64,000 nt of DNA from Clostridiales bacterium. GTDB taxonomy: Bacteria; Bacillota; Clostridia; Christensenellales; Pumilibacteraceae. The notes beneath the pieces are model-generated. The model saw only the letters and a program-made list of their open reading frames with translations. It made no database searches and was not told the DNA's origin. Position numbers and translations under genes: made by a program. Below, in pieces: positions 1 through 7,707 of this stretch. Position 1 is the first letter of the stretch; every line of letters starts with the position of its first letter. Location of the stretch: contig SVHU01000003.1 in the NCBI GenBank assembly GCA_015055625.1, positions 62,001 through 126,000 of the forward strand, in the 5' to 3' direction.

Positions 1-261
1 CTCGTTTCTACAATGCTCCATGCCTGCTTTTAATGCGTTTCCAAGCCCCACGTTTTGTTCTAAAGGCACTACGGTATAAAGGTTTGGATTTAAGGTAGAA
101 AGCTCGTCTATATACTCTTTGAGCTGATCATTAACTTCTCCGTCTAGCACTATCACAATTTGTTCGGGCTTTACGGTTTGATTTTCCATACTGTCAACAC
201 ATTCACGCATTTCATCGGCTTTAGAGTTCTTATAAACCGACGTAAGAAAGGTATAATTCAT
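1..261 (-). CDS. Family 2 glycosyltransferase, N-terminal fragment
   Basis: The 87 codons read from the ATG at 261 to the window edge are the start of a GT-A-fold family 2 glycosyltransferase, which moves a sugar from a nucleotide donor to a growing glycan at the inner membrane face. The opening strand, a split-chain S-x-Y-x-N region, the hydrophobic strand ending in VLDGE (in place of the usual VDDGS) and the later NVGLGNALKAG stretch are typical of the fold. The catalytic second half lies outside the window. It starts 2 bases after the stop of the sugar transferase gene, so it is the third gene of a surface-polysaccharide operon. The family call is firm; the sugar is unknown. Confidence 0.8.
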   Translation of the reverse strand, partial: MNYTFLTSVYKNSKADEMRECVDSMENQTVKPEQIVIVLDGEVNDQLKEYIDELSTLNPNLYTVVPLEQNVGLGNALKAGMEHCRNE

Positions 262-263
262 AC

Positions 264-1097
264 TTACTCCTCGTTATTTTCTACGTTCTCAGCAATTGTT
301 TCTTCCGCATTTTGTTCGACTTTATCGCATTCGTTGTCGACTTTTTCGGTATTTTCGATATCTTCCACAATTACTTCCTCTGCCTTTTTAGGTGGAACGT
401 AATCGCCCTTATATTCTTTTCCAAGTACTGCAAAAACCGTTTTGAACATTACGCCTAAGTCCTTAAAAAAACCAAACTTTTCGATAGATTTAAGGTTGTA
501 ATACATCTTTGCTGGCAATACGTCTTTTACATACGTTTCATCAGGATTGTCCGATGCGTCCAAAAGCTCGCTCTCGTCCTTATAATATATTGCAGCGTTA
601 CTTGTAACGCCAGCTGGTAAAAGAAGAGTTGCGTACATTTCGGGTGTGTAGCTTTCTACGTATTTAGGAACTTCTGGGCGTGTTCCTACAAAAGTCATAG
701 TACCTCTAAAAACGTCGATAAGCTGACTAACCTCGTCAAGCCTGCACTTGCGGATAAACTTACCCACTCTTGTAATTCTCGCATCGTTTTTAACAGTTAC
801 TTGACTACCCTTTTTATCTGCGCCATTTACCATTGTTCTGAACTTAAAGATGCGGAATTTTTTACCGTATCTGGTAACGCGAACTTGTCTAAAGAACACA
901 GGTCCACGGCTATCTATCTTAATAGCTATCGCCAAAATAAGGAAGAATGGCGATAATATTATTAGTAAAATCAAGGAAACTATAATATCAAAAAGCCTTT
1001 TTAAAAACAAAGAAAAGCCTTTCTTTTTGAGGATATCATAGTATTTTCTTACCTCGTCAGTTTGCATGTATTCGGGGAGTTTTTCCCATTTTTTCAT
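264..1097 (-). CDS. Undecaprenyl-phosphate sugar-1-phosphate transferase (bacterial sugar transferase family)
   Basis: This 277-residue protein belongs to the PglC/WcaJ-type bacterial sugar transferases, which load a sugar-1-phosphate onto undecaprenyl phosphate to begin glycan assembly. A KRLFDI basic motif leads into one membrane (re-entrant) helix at about residues 33-60. The conserved core follows: GPVFFRQ, the KFRTM motif, the KCRLDEVSQL segment and the VGTRPEVP motif. The last roughly 45 residues are a Glu/Val/Asn-rich acidic tail outside the family core. It overlaps the upstream aminotransferase by 4 bases, which suggests translational coupling. The sugar may be the amino sugar made by that aminotransferase; this is inference. 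Confidence 0.88.
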   Translation of the reverse strand: MKKWEKLPEYMQTDEVRKYYDILKKKGFSLFLKRLFDIIVSLILLIILSPFFLILAIAIKIDSRGPVFFRQVRVTRYGKKFRIFKFRTMVNGADKKGSQVTVKNDARITRVGKFIRKCRLDEVSQLIDVFRGTMTFVGTRPEVPKYVESYTPEMYATLLLPAGVTSNAAIYYKDESELLDASDNPDETYVKDVLPAKMYYNLKSIEKFGFFKDLGVMFKTVFAVLGKEYKGDYVPPKKAEEVIVEDIENTEKVDNECDKVEQNAEETIAENVENNEE

Positions 1098-2296
1098 CTT
1101 ATTTCTCCAATGATTTGTAAGTAATTCTCGATAACGTATTCAACTTGCTCGTCACTAAGGCATGTATGAAGCGGTAACGTTATTGCATTTTTATAATGCT
1201 CGTAAGCGGACGGATAGTCCTTTATATCAAAGCCTAAATTCTTGTACGCAGTGTGCATAGGAAGAGGTTTATAATGCACGTTGCATGCGATATCGCGCTT
1301 TGCCATTTCGGTTATTATATCATTACGCTTGCCCTCATCAATGCCGTCCACTCTTGTTATATACAAATGTCCCGACGAAGAATATTCGTTAGTATAATGC
1401 TCTAAAACGGTTATTCCCTTGTCTTTAAAGGCTTTGTCGTACTTTTCGACAATTTGCTTTCTGCGCGCCAAAATTCCGTCGTAGCGCTTCATTTGAGCAA
1501 GACCAATACCTGCCGCAACGTCCGTCATATTACACTTGTACCACGTTCCCACGATATCATATTCCCACGCTCCAAGCTTAGTCTTTGCAAGCGCATCCTT
1601 GTTTTGTCCGTGAAGAGAGAAAAGCTGAAGCTTGCGGTAAATATCCTCATTATCCACACCATCTATGTCCTTCCAGCAAAGAGCTCCACCCTCGGCTGTC
1701 GTAAGGTTTTTAACAGCATGGAACGAAAACGCCGAAAAGTCGGCAAGCGCTCCTGTTTTTACACCCTTTATTTCCGCTCCGAAGCTATGCGCAGTATCGG
1801 CAAGAATTGCTATTCTGCCTATTTTTTCCTGGAGCTCGTTACTTGGCTTGAAAAGGTACTTTTTAGCATTTACAATTTCATAAAGCTTATCGTAGTCGCA
1901 AGGTATTCCTGCAATATCTACGGGAATAATAACCTTAGTTTTTTCGGTAATAAGCGAAGCAAGCTTGTCATAGTCGATATTAAATCCATCTTTTGCAATA
2001 TCGCAAAGCACCACTTTTGCTCCAACATGACACACAACGGACGCAGAAGCCGTATACGTATACGCCGAAGTTATAACCTCATCGCCCTCGCCAACGCCTA
2101 AAAGTCTTAGCGCCATTTCCGCGCAAGCCGTCTGACTGTTAAGACAAACCGATCTATTTACACCACAGTATAAAGCTACTTGACGCTCCAACTCTTTGGT
2201 TTTAGGACCAGTAGTTATCCAGCCAGATTTTAAGGCAGACACAACTTCTTCAATTTCAAGCTCACTTATATCGGGTGGCGAAAAAGGTACTTTCAT
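1094..2296 (-). CDS. DegT/DnrJ/EryC1/StrS-family PLP-dependent sugar aminotransferase
   Basis: This 400-residue protein is a PLP-dependent aminotransferase of the DegT/StrS family, which converts nucleotide-linked keto sugars to amino sugars. The N-terminal SPPDISELEIEEVVSALKSGWITTGP signature is followed by the AYTYTASA cofactor-binding region, the DIAG and DTAHSFGA segments (Asp contacts the PLP ring) and SFHAVKNLTTAEGG, which holds the Schiff-base lysine. Length matches the family. It is first in an operon with the sugar transferase and glycosyltransferase, as in loci that make 4-amino-4,6-dideoxy sugars for glycans. A clear promoter lies 170 bases upstream. The exact substrate cannot be read from sequence. 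Confidence 0.9.
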   Translation of the reverse strand: MKVPFSPPDISELEIEEVVSALKSGWITTGPKTKELERQVALYCGVNRSVCLNSQTACAEMALRLLGVGEGDEVITSAYTYTASASVVCHVGAKVVLCDIAKDGFNIDYDKLASLITEKTKVIIPVDIAGIPCDYDKLYEIVNAKKYLFKPSNELQEKIGRIAILADTAHSFGAEIKGVKTGALADFSAFSFHAVKNLTTAEGGALCWKDIDGVDNEDIYRKLQLFSLHGQNKDALAKTKLGAWEYDIVGTWYKCNMTDVAAGIGLAQMKRYDGILARRKQIVEKYDKAFKDKGITVLEHYTNEYSSSGHLYITRVDGIDEGKRNDIITEMAKRDIACNVHYKPLPMHTAYKNLGFDIKDYPSAYEHYKNAITLPLHTCLSDEQVEYVIENYLQIIGEIR

Positions 2297-2379
2297 AAAT
2301 TTTCTCCTTGCTTTGTGAATAATTTATCTCAAATTTCGCATACTTAAGATATGTTTTTGTTTGGACTAACGTTAGGAAC

Positions 2380-2450
2380 GGTAATTGGCTCTAATATTGC
2401 GCTTATAGTATTTTCCTTGTTTTGCAAGCGTAGCTAAACGCACAATTACC
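2380..2450 (-). other. Leader inverted repeat upstream of the polysaccharide operon
   Basis: Eight-base perfect arms, GGTAATTG at 2380-2387 and CAATTACC at 2443-2450, enclose about 55 bases in the 5' leader between the predicted start point (near 2455) and the aminotransferase ATG. The long leader (about 160 nt) with closing arms at its very start could be a structured RNA; no known riboswitch class is recognised. Confidence 0.35.
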
Positions 2451-2461
2451 ATTATATATTT

Positions 2462-2490
2462 ATAATACCACTATTTGCGATTTTTTGCAA
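2462..2490 (-). promoter_or_regulatory. Sigma-A promoter of the polysaccharide operon
   Basis: On the minus strand a -35 TTGCAA (2485-2490) and a -10 TATTAT (2462-2467) are 17 bases apart, with TGG just before the -10 (extended -10). It drives the aminotransferase, sugar transferase and glycosyltransferase genes. Confidence 0.7.
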
Positions 2491-2569
2491 CCCTTATTAA
2501 AAGATTTATATAAATACATATCTAATTATTATAATAACGCGCTATGCAACTCTTTTTTTATACAAGCTA

Positions 2570-2598
2570 TTGACAAACTCAAACAACACGTATATAAT
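2570..2598 (+). promoter_or_regulatory. Consensus sigma-A promoter of the lipoprotein gene
   Basis: A perfect TTGACA (2570-2575) and perfect TATAAT (2593-2598) lie 17 bases apart. Transcription should start near 2605. This rules out any translation start upstream of the ATG at 2630, and so fixes the start of the lipoprotein gene. Confidence 0.85.
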
Positions 2599-2629
2599 AA
2601 AACTACTACGTTTATCACAACAAGGAGGT

Positions 2630-3538
2630 ATGCGCCTTATAAAAAAAGCTCTCATATCGTTATTAACAATTTTTATATTAGTATTCTCCCTCGTTTTAAT
2701 CGCTTGCGATCAAGGATCTACTAGCGTTTATGATGGAAATTATCAGGAAATCACCCCTCAACAGCTTTATGCGGACACGAAAGACTTGCCCGAATTGGAT
2801 GAGGAAAACCTTTCAAACGTAAAGATTTACTTAAAAGCTGAAACTACGCAAACGTCGGACACTAGCATTACCTCAAACGCTTTGACGCTTTCTTACACTA
2901 TTGGTGAGTGCGACTACTCTATATACCCCGAAACTCATATACAAATGACGTATGAAGCCAGCGCAAAAACTGACGGTAAAAAAGAAGAATATCAATCTCT
3001 TATAACAAACATATACATTATCGAAGATAGGTGTTATGCAGACATAAGCGAAAAGATATCCACTCACGGTAACGAAACGGAATATAGCACCAAAAAAGAA
3101 ATTAATTCGTATGAACTAGAACAACTTCTAAATCAATTTACAGGCGCGTTCGAGCCGTCGCAGGATGTTAAAGAGCCTCAAACCGAAGAAGAATTTATAA
3201 GCTACGTAAACGAGCTTTACTCTTCGCATGGCGTTAAAATACTTGCCGATACGTCAAACGGTATAAAGGTTAAGATGGAAATTGCAGACGAAGAGAAGTA
3301 CGCAAATTACATTAAAGAGCAAGAAAATTTATACGGATACGATATTGAAATGAACGACGTTGTTTCCTACGTCGTGTTTGACAAAGACAATAACTTCAAA
3401 GCTCTTAAGGATTTTACCGATATTAGAGCAAATTCGCTAAAAGATTCTATTCGCTCTATAACCAATCTTGAAATAAAAGCTTTTTCGGGCAAATTAAATA
3501 TCCCCTCCGATTTTTCCGACTATACACCGCTTAGCTAA
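2630..3538 (+). CDS. Predicted lipoprotein of unknown function
   Basis: The product (302 residues) opens with a basic MRLIKK, a hydrophobic helix and the lipobox LIAC, so it should be lipid-anchored on the outer membrane face. The remaining chain is hydrophilic and rich in Glu, Asp, Thr and Ser, with no enzyme motif I recognise; its layout resembles LppX/LolA-like sheet proteins of Clostridia but this is weak. The ATG at 2630 follows AAGGAGG (2622-2628) at an unusually short spacing of one base, which may lower translation. A longer reading frame from TTG at 2570 is excluded because that codon is the -35 box. It is a single-gene unit with a strong promoter and terminator. Confidence 0.75.
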   Translation: MRLIKKALISLLTIFILVFSLVLIACDQGSTSVYDGNYQEITPQQLYADTKDLPELDEENLSNVKIYLKAETTQTSDTSITSNALTLSYTIGECDYSIYPETHIQMTYEASAKTDGKKEEYQSLITNIYIIEDRCYADISEKISTHGNETEYSTKKEINSYELEQLLNQFTGAFEPSQDVKEPQTEEEFISYVNELYSSHGVKILADTSNGIKVKMEIADEEKYANYIKEQENLYGYDIEMNDVVSYVVFDKDNNFKALKDFTDIRANSLKDSIRSITNLEIKAFSGKLNIPSDFSDYTPLS

Positions 3539-3544
3539 TAAACA

Positions 3545-3580
3545 AAAAGGACTTCCTTGAAAAAGAAAGTCCTTTTTTAT
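3545..3580. terminator. Bidirectional terminator between lipoprotein gene and nanA
   Basis: An AAAAGGACTT arm pairs with AAGTCCTTTT around a short loop, with T-rich tracts following on both strands. It can end both the plus-strand lipoprotein transcript and the minus-strand sialate transcript. Confidence 0.8.
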
Positions 3581-3585
3581 TTGTC

Positions 3586-4467
3586 TTAGATATTAATATT
3601 CTTTGCGTAAACTTCTTCGATGTGTTTCTTAGCTTCTTCGGTAAGAGGAGCGAAGGGACTTCTTACAGTTCCTACGTCAATACCCTGCATTGTACAAATG
3701 TACTTTGTTCCTGCCAAAGTACCGCTTTCGATACAAGCTCTGGTAATAGCGTTTGCGGACTTCTGAATTTCTAAAGCCTTGTCCATCTTGCCTTCGTTAT
3801 AAGCCTTTGCAATTCTTACGTACTTGTCAACCATGAAGTTGTAAGTAGTTCCAATACCACCGTTTGCGCCCATTGCGATTGCGGAAATGAAGTTTTCGTC
3901 AGAGCCGGAGTATACAAACTTGCCAGTTTCTGCAATAACCTGTTGCATCATATAGTAGTTAGTGTCGGTAAACTTCAAACTTTCTACCTTAGGAAGACGC
4001 ATAATATCTGCAAGCTCGCTAACAGTAAGAGAAACGCCGGTAGAGCCGGGAATATTGTACATAAGGGTAGGAATAGAAACAGACTCGGAAAGCTCTTTAT
4101 AGTACTGCTTAATGCCTGCAAATCCATACTTGAAGTAGAAGGGAGGAACGGAAGCGATTTCGTCTGCGCCAACCTTTTCTGCATGCTTAGCAAGGTCAAT
4201 AGCATTCTTGGTTCCTACGCTACCAACGTGAGCAACAACCTTTGCTCCGTTTGCAGCCTTTACGATAACCTCAATGCTCTTCTTCTGCTCTTCGGTAGAA
4301 AGAAGGAAGGTTTCTGCGCTACTACCGGTTGCGTAAATTCCGTCCGCACCGTCGTCAAGCACCTTTTTGGTAAGCTTTGCCAATGCATCATAGTTAACTT
4401 CACCATTCTCCTTAAAAGGAGTAACGATGGGAACTAACAACTTTTTTGTTTCAGTCATAATACTCAT
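3586..4467 (-). CDS. nanA: N-acetylneuraminate lyase
   Basis: This 293-residue TIM-barrel protein of the DHDPS/NAL family splits N-acetylneuraminate into N-acetylmannosamine and pyruvate in the cytoplasm. It has the substrate carboxylate loop GSSAET, the MYNIPGSTGV strand with the catalytic tyrosine, the Schiff-base lysine in SLKFTDTNY, and the IGTTYN motif that separates sialate lyases from dihydrodipicolinate synthases. A GGAGA site lies upstream of the first ATG. It follows the sialidase gene by 28 bases and shares its promoter. No nanE, nanK or dedicated sialate transporter is visible in the window, so the pathway must be completed elsewhere. Confidence 0.9.
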   Translation of the reverse strand: MSIMTETKKLLVPIVTPFKENGEVNYDALAKLTKKVLDDGADGIYATGSSAETFLLSTEEQKKSIEVIVKAANGAKVVAHVGSVGTKNAIDLAKHAEKVGADEIASVPPFYFKYGFAGIKQYYKELSESVSIPTLMYNIPGSTGVSLTVSELADIMRLPKVESLKFTDTNYYMMQQVIAETGKFVYSGSDENFISAIAMGANGGIGTTYNFMVDKYVRIAKAYNEGKMDKALEIQKSANAITRACIESGTLAGTKYICTMQGIDVGTVRSPFAPLTEEAKKHIEEVYAKNINI

Positions 4468-4495
4468 AATTTTATATTCTCCTTAAATATGTTTT

Positions 4496-5596
4496 TTAAT
4501 TTTTTTCGGGAAGATCCCAAATTGTGTACATAATACTATTCTTATCGCCCTTGTTGTCATGCTGATAATAGATGGTCATAATTCTGCCGTCGTCCAGTTC
4601 GACAGAACACGGATAGCCAAGGTCGCCGTTTTCGGCGTCTTTATCGATATAGAACGGCTGAGTCCAACTTTCGCCCTCGTCGTAAGAAATCATAGCCTGT
4701 TCTCCAAACGGCACATCGCGTCTACCCGTACAGCAAATAATTGCTCCGCTACTATGTCGAAGAAGATGCGGTGGAGATCCTAAAATTCCAAGATCTTTAG
4801 CCACGCTCCACTTTGTAATTCCGTTACTGCTTACAGTTTGGAAGGTTCTTAACCCATTAAACGAAGCATTAGGTCCACCCTGAACGCGAATATGCACCAT
4901 AATCTCGCCGTTTTTAAGCTCAACAGCATGAGGCTCACAGGCATTGTCTTTCATTAGTTCGTCAGGAAGAGGAATAGCAACAGGCTCAGTCCAGTTATAG
5001 CCGTCGGACGAGAACATATAATAAATTCCGTAACTAAGGAAATTATACTCCTTTCCCTTTGTTCGGTCAAGAGGATTTATAGCAAATTCTCTACCAACCA
5101 TAAAATATCTTCCGTCTTTTAGAAGAATGGGACCGTGAGGACATGTAATAGGAATTTTGTAACGCGTATTAAACGTATATCCGCCGTCCTCGCTGACAGA
5201 TATAGACGAGCCTACGTCATCCTCGTCGGCAACGTCTTCCATAAAGTCTATGTATGAGTTGATAAGGTTTTTGTTCTTATCATCCTTCCAGTTACAATCA
5301 CGTCTTTGGAATGCATAATTATTGTTAAAAGAACTTACCAATACTTGCTTACCGTTTACAACAATACCTGCATCTCTGTCGTCAAAGTCGGTATTTACTA
5401 CTACTGCTTGCTTCGTCCAGTTTTCGCCGTTGTCTTTAGAATAACAAATCACGCTTCTTCCAAACGGACATACGTGATGCATTCTGTTTCCTGAAAACAC
5501 AGCGGCAAGCGTTCCGTCATCTAACTTTGCAATAGAGGGCCAACCTGCATAATCAAAAGCTCCTTTACCCGCTTTATGCACAAATCCCTTTTTCAT
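4496..5596 (-). CDS. Sialidase-like protein with Asp-box (BNR) repeats
   Basis: This 366-residue six-bladed-propeller protein is of the sialidase/neuraminidase superfamily. Four Asp-box motifs of the S-x-D-x-G-x-x-W/F type are visible (SKDNGENW, SEDGGYTF, SSDGYNW, SYDEGESW), with arginine-containing segments where sialidases bind the carboxylate. There is no signal peptide or membrane helix, so it should act in the cytoplasm on imported sialylated compounds, unlike secreted gut sialidases. It is first in the operon with nanA and faces a divergent AraC-type regulator. An exo-alpha-sialidase role is likely from context; a related glycosidase is possible. Confidence 0.8.
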   Translation of the reverse strand: MKKGFVHKAGKGAFDYAGWPSIAKLDDGTLAAVFSGNRMHHVCPFGRSVICYSKDNGENWTKQAVVVNTDFDDRDAGIVVNGKQVLVSSFNNNYAFQRRDCNWKDDKNKNLINSYIDFMEDVADEDDVGSSISVSEDGGYTFNTRYKIPITCPHGPILLKDGRYFMVGREFAINPLDRTKGKEYNFLSYGIYYMFSSDGYNWTEPVAIPLPDELMKDNACEPHAVELKNGEIMVHIRVQGGPNASFNGLRTFQTVSSNGITKWSVAKDLGILGSPPHLLRHSSGAIICCTGRRDVPFGEQAMISYDEGESWTQPFYIDKDAENGDLGYPCSVELDDGRIMTIYYQHDNKGDKNSIMYTIWDLPEKN

Positions 5597-5655
5597 AATA
5601 TCTCCTTATTCTAAAAAAATCGTAGGTTGCAGTCACACTCAATCCACTATTATAT

Positions 5656-5684
5656 ATTATAAACCATTTTCTTTATAATTTCAA
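5656..5684 (-). promoter_or_regulatory. Sigma-A promoter of the sialidase-nanA operon
   Basis: On the minus strand TTGAAA (5679-5684) and TATAAT (5656-5661) are 17 bases apart. The first AACCATTTT repeat overlaps the spacer, so the regulator could act directly on this promoter. Confidence 0.7.
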
Positions 5685-5726
5685 TAACCATTTTGCTCAA
5701 AAACATAACAATATTGCTTTACTTTG

Positions 5727-5755
5727 TTGCGTAATTGCTCTAAATGGTTTATAAT
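5727..5755 (+). promoter_or_regulatory. Likely promoter of the araC-type regulator
   Basis: A perfect TATAAT lies at 5750-5755 with a weak TTGCGT -35 (5727-5732) at 17 bases. The weak -35 and overlap with an inverted operator copy would fit autoregulation. Confidence 0.5.
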
Positions 5756-5780
5756 AGTAATATAATCGGAGGAAAAGCTC

Positions 5781-6722
5781 ATGGCAAAAAAGAAAATCCC
5801 GACTGAAGATCAGAATTTAATTTCGTCAACATATACGGATATAGACGAAGCATTAAGAAACAAGATCACCGGTAAATCCAAATATTATTATAACATCGGT
5901 CAAGAGATGCTTAACCAATCAACAGTGGACGGGCAAACTCCTACTCTTCTTATGTTTAATAAGGGAATATATAAAGCAGGAAACGTTCAACCTCCGCACT
6001 CGCATAAGTACTTAGAGCTTTTCTATTTCTTAAATGGAAAAGGCAACATCACTTTTGGAGAAAAAAGCATTGAAGTAAAGCCGAACACAATAGTTATATT
6101 AAATTCGGAAGTCATCCATTCACCACAAGCCGACAAAAACTCAGACGTAGAGTTTTTCTCATTATTGCTCGACAATATAAACATTGCGTTTTTACCCTCT
6201 AATACGCTATCGGAGAATGCTTACGAATACAAAATTTTTAACGATAATAACAACAAAATTTACTCACTTCTTACTCAAATGATTGATGAGCTTACAGCAG
6301 AAAAAGAAGGATGCTATATCGCACTAAAAGGGCTTGTATTCCAACTCTTTACCGAGATTGTGCGCCTACCCAACAAGGTTACACCGGTAAAACATAAATA
6401 TAACGAAATCGCGCTAAAGGTTAAAAGTTATATTGATAGCAATTTTGTAAAAGATTTTAACGTGGATTTTTTGGCGGATATGGTATTTGTAAACAAGTTC
6501 TACCTAATACACATTTTTAAGCGCACGTACAACGTTAGTCCAATGCAATACCTTACCGCGGTGCGTATGCAAAAAGCGCAAACGTTATTGCGCTCTACAA
6601 ACATTCCCATTACCGAAATATCCCAAGCGTGCGGATATGACAACCCCGTTTATTTTGCGGAACAATTCAAAAAAACGGTAGGCACTACACCCTCGATTTA
6701 CAGGAAAATCAGTATGATGTAA
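5781..6722 (+). CDS. AraC-family regulator with cupin sensor domain, probable regulator of sialic acid genes
   Basis: This 313-residue protein has an N-terminal cupin (about 60-130, HSHKYLELFYFLNGKG and a later PNTIVILNSEVIHSP segment) for binding a small sugar, and a C-terminal AraC pair of helix-turn-helix units (about 210-310). The second unit carries the family signature ITEISQACGYDNPVYFAEQFKKTVGTTP in shortened form. A GGAGG site at 5768-5772 fixes the ATG. It is transcribed away from the sialidase-nanA operon across 184 bases holding repeated AACCATTTT elements, so control of that operon by sialate or N-acetylmannosamine is the natural hypothesis. Confidence 0.88.
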   Translation: MAKKKIPTEDQNLISSTYTDIDEALRNKITGKSKYYYNIGQEMLNQSTVDGQTPTLLMFNKGIYKAGNVQPPHSHKYLELFYFLNGKGNITFGEKSIEVKPNTIVILNSEVIHSPQADKNSDVEFFSLLLDNINIAFLPSNTLSENAYEYKIFNDNNNKIYSLLTQMIDELTAEKEGCYIALKGLVFQLFTEIVRLPNKVTPVKHKYNEIALKVKSYIDSNFVKDFNVDFLADMVFVNKFYLIHIFKRTYNVSPMQYLTAVRMQKAQTLLRSTNIPITEISQACGYDNPVYFAEQFKKTVGTTPSIYRKISMM

Positions 6723-6776
6723 CAGTAGTTGAAGTGTGTTAAAAAAATAAAAATTAGAGTTTTTTTAAAGTTAATA

Positions 6777-6805
6777 TTGCAAAGCGCGTTTTTATGTGAT
6801 AAAAT
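6777..6805 (+). promoter_or_regulatory. Promoter of the Mrr-like gene
   Basis: TTGCAA (6777-6782) and TAAAAT (6800-6805) are 17 bases apart, 40 bases before the ATG of the endonuclease gene. Confidence 0.6.
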
Positions 6806-6844
6806 AATAGTAGGAACAGGAATTTTTATCAAGGAGGTTTGCCA

Positions 6845-7597
6845 ATGAAAAACAAAGAAGATATGATACAAATCGATGACAAACAAATCCGTAAGCTTGT
6901 TCTTCACAAACTAATGGGCGAAAAAATCACAAAATCGGATATTTTCGACTGGGTGCTTAAAGAAACAGGCGCAATAGACACCAAAAGCGTAAAGGACGAC
7001 GCCATAATAAAATCAATAATAGGCGTTATGCTGACGGAAATGGAAAAAGCCGAACTTATAGTAAAAGAGGGAAGCTGTTACGTTTCCACGCCCAAACTTA
7101 ATAAAAATAGCAAAATTTGGAGGGGCAGAACTAAATTTTTAGACACAATTCACTCGCTTGGCGGTTACTTTTTCGAAGAGTATACGGTAAGACTGCTCGA
7201 GCGGTACTACACTCAGCTTGGCTACAACGTTGTAAAAGCGGTGCGTACAGGCGGTAGTGAAGACGGCGGTGTGGACGGAATTTTGGAAGTTATAGACCAG
7301 TTCGGGTTTGAGGAAAAAATTCTTATCCAATGCAAAAACCGAACCAGTAGCAACACCGTTACTACAAAAGAAATCAGGGAGTTTTATGGCTGTGTTTGCG
7401 CGCTGGGCGGAACACGTGGAATATACGCCACTACCACTCGATTTCACTGTGAAGCGGAAGAGCTATTACATTCTATCCACAACTGCGTGGGAATAGACGG
7501 CGACGCAATATTCAGGATAGCAAAAAAAACCGGCTATGGCATAAAGACGGTTAATGGCGAGGATATCATTGATACGCAGGTAATAAAACCGCTATAA
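6845..7597 (+). CDS. Mrr-like restriction endonuclease domain protein
   Basis: This 250-residue protein ends in a PD-(D/E)XK nuclease domain of the Mrr_cat type (about 100-230). The core is visible as GGSEDGGVDGILEV followed by KILIQCKN, giving the Asp and the Gln-x-Lys catalytic pattern, preceded by FEEYTVRLLERYYTQLGYNVV. The first 90 residues look like a winged helix. A TTG at 6839 is in frame, but AAGGAGG at 6831-6837 fits the ATG at 6845. Mrr enzymes usually cut methylated DNA; no methyltransferase partner is present, which suits a solitary type IV restriction role. It could also be a DNA-repair nuclease. Confidence 0.85.
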   Translation: MKNKEDMIQIDDKQIRKLVLHKLMGEKITKSDIFDWVLKETGAIDTKSVKDDAIIKSIIGVMLTEMEKAELIVKEGSCYVSTPKLNKNSKIWRGRTKFLDTIHSLGGYFFEEYTVRLLERYYTQLGYNVVKAVRTGGSEDGGVDGILEVIDQFGFEEKILIQCKNRTSSNTVTTKEIREFYGCVCALGGTRGIYATTTRFHCEAEELLHSIHNCVGIDGDAIFRIAKKTGYGIKTVNGEDIIDTQVIKPL

Positions 7598-7660
7598 CGC
7601 ACAAAAATCAACGATACGTTATGCGTTTTTCGTTACAATTCACAATGCTTTGAGTAAGCG

Positions 7661-7697
7661 AAAATCCCATTGAGGTTTTTATCTCAATGGGATTTTT
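7661..7697. terminator. Bidirectional terminator between convergent genes
   Basis: AAAATCCCATTGAG (7661-7674) pairs with CTCAATGGGATTTT (7683-7696) around a short T-rich loop; A- and T-runs flank both arms. It separates the converging Mrr-like gene and ArsB-like gene. Confidence 0.85.
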
Positions 7698-7707
7698 ATT
7701 GTTATTT

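Larger units (their letters stand above)
5655..5756. promoter_or_regulatory. Candidate AraC-type operator repeats in the divergent sialate/araC promoter region
   Basis: A 9-base direct repeat AACCATTTT occurs at 5662-5670 and 5686-5694, and its inverse lies at 5742-5749. The outer copies belong to a perfect 15-base inverted repeat (5655-5669 with 5742-5756) that contains both divergent -10 boxes. Spaced direct repeats of this kind are typical sites for AraC-family dimers. Confidence 0.5.

Noticed and set aside
1454..2101. 215-codon plus-strand frame opposite the aminotransferase gene
   Set aside because: Antisense to a well-identified enzyme and without a ribosome site or family likeness.
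2570..2629. Longer start (TTG) for the lipoprotein
   Set aside because: That codon is part of a perfect -35 box, so it is not in the mRNA.
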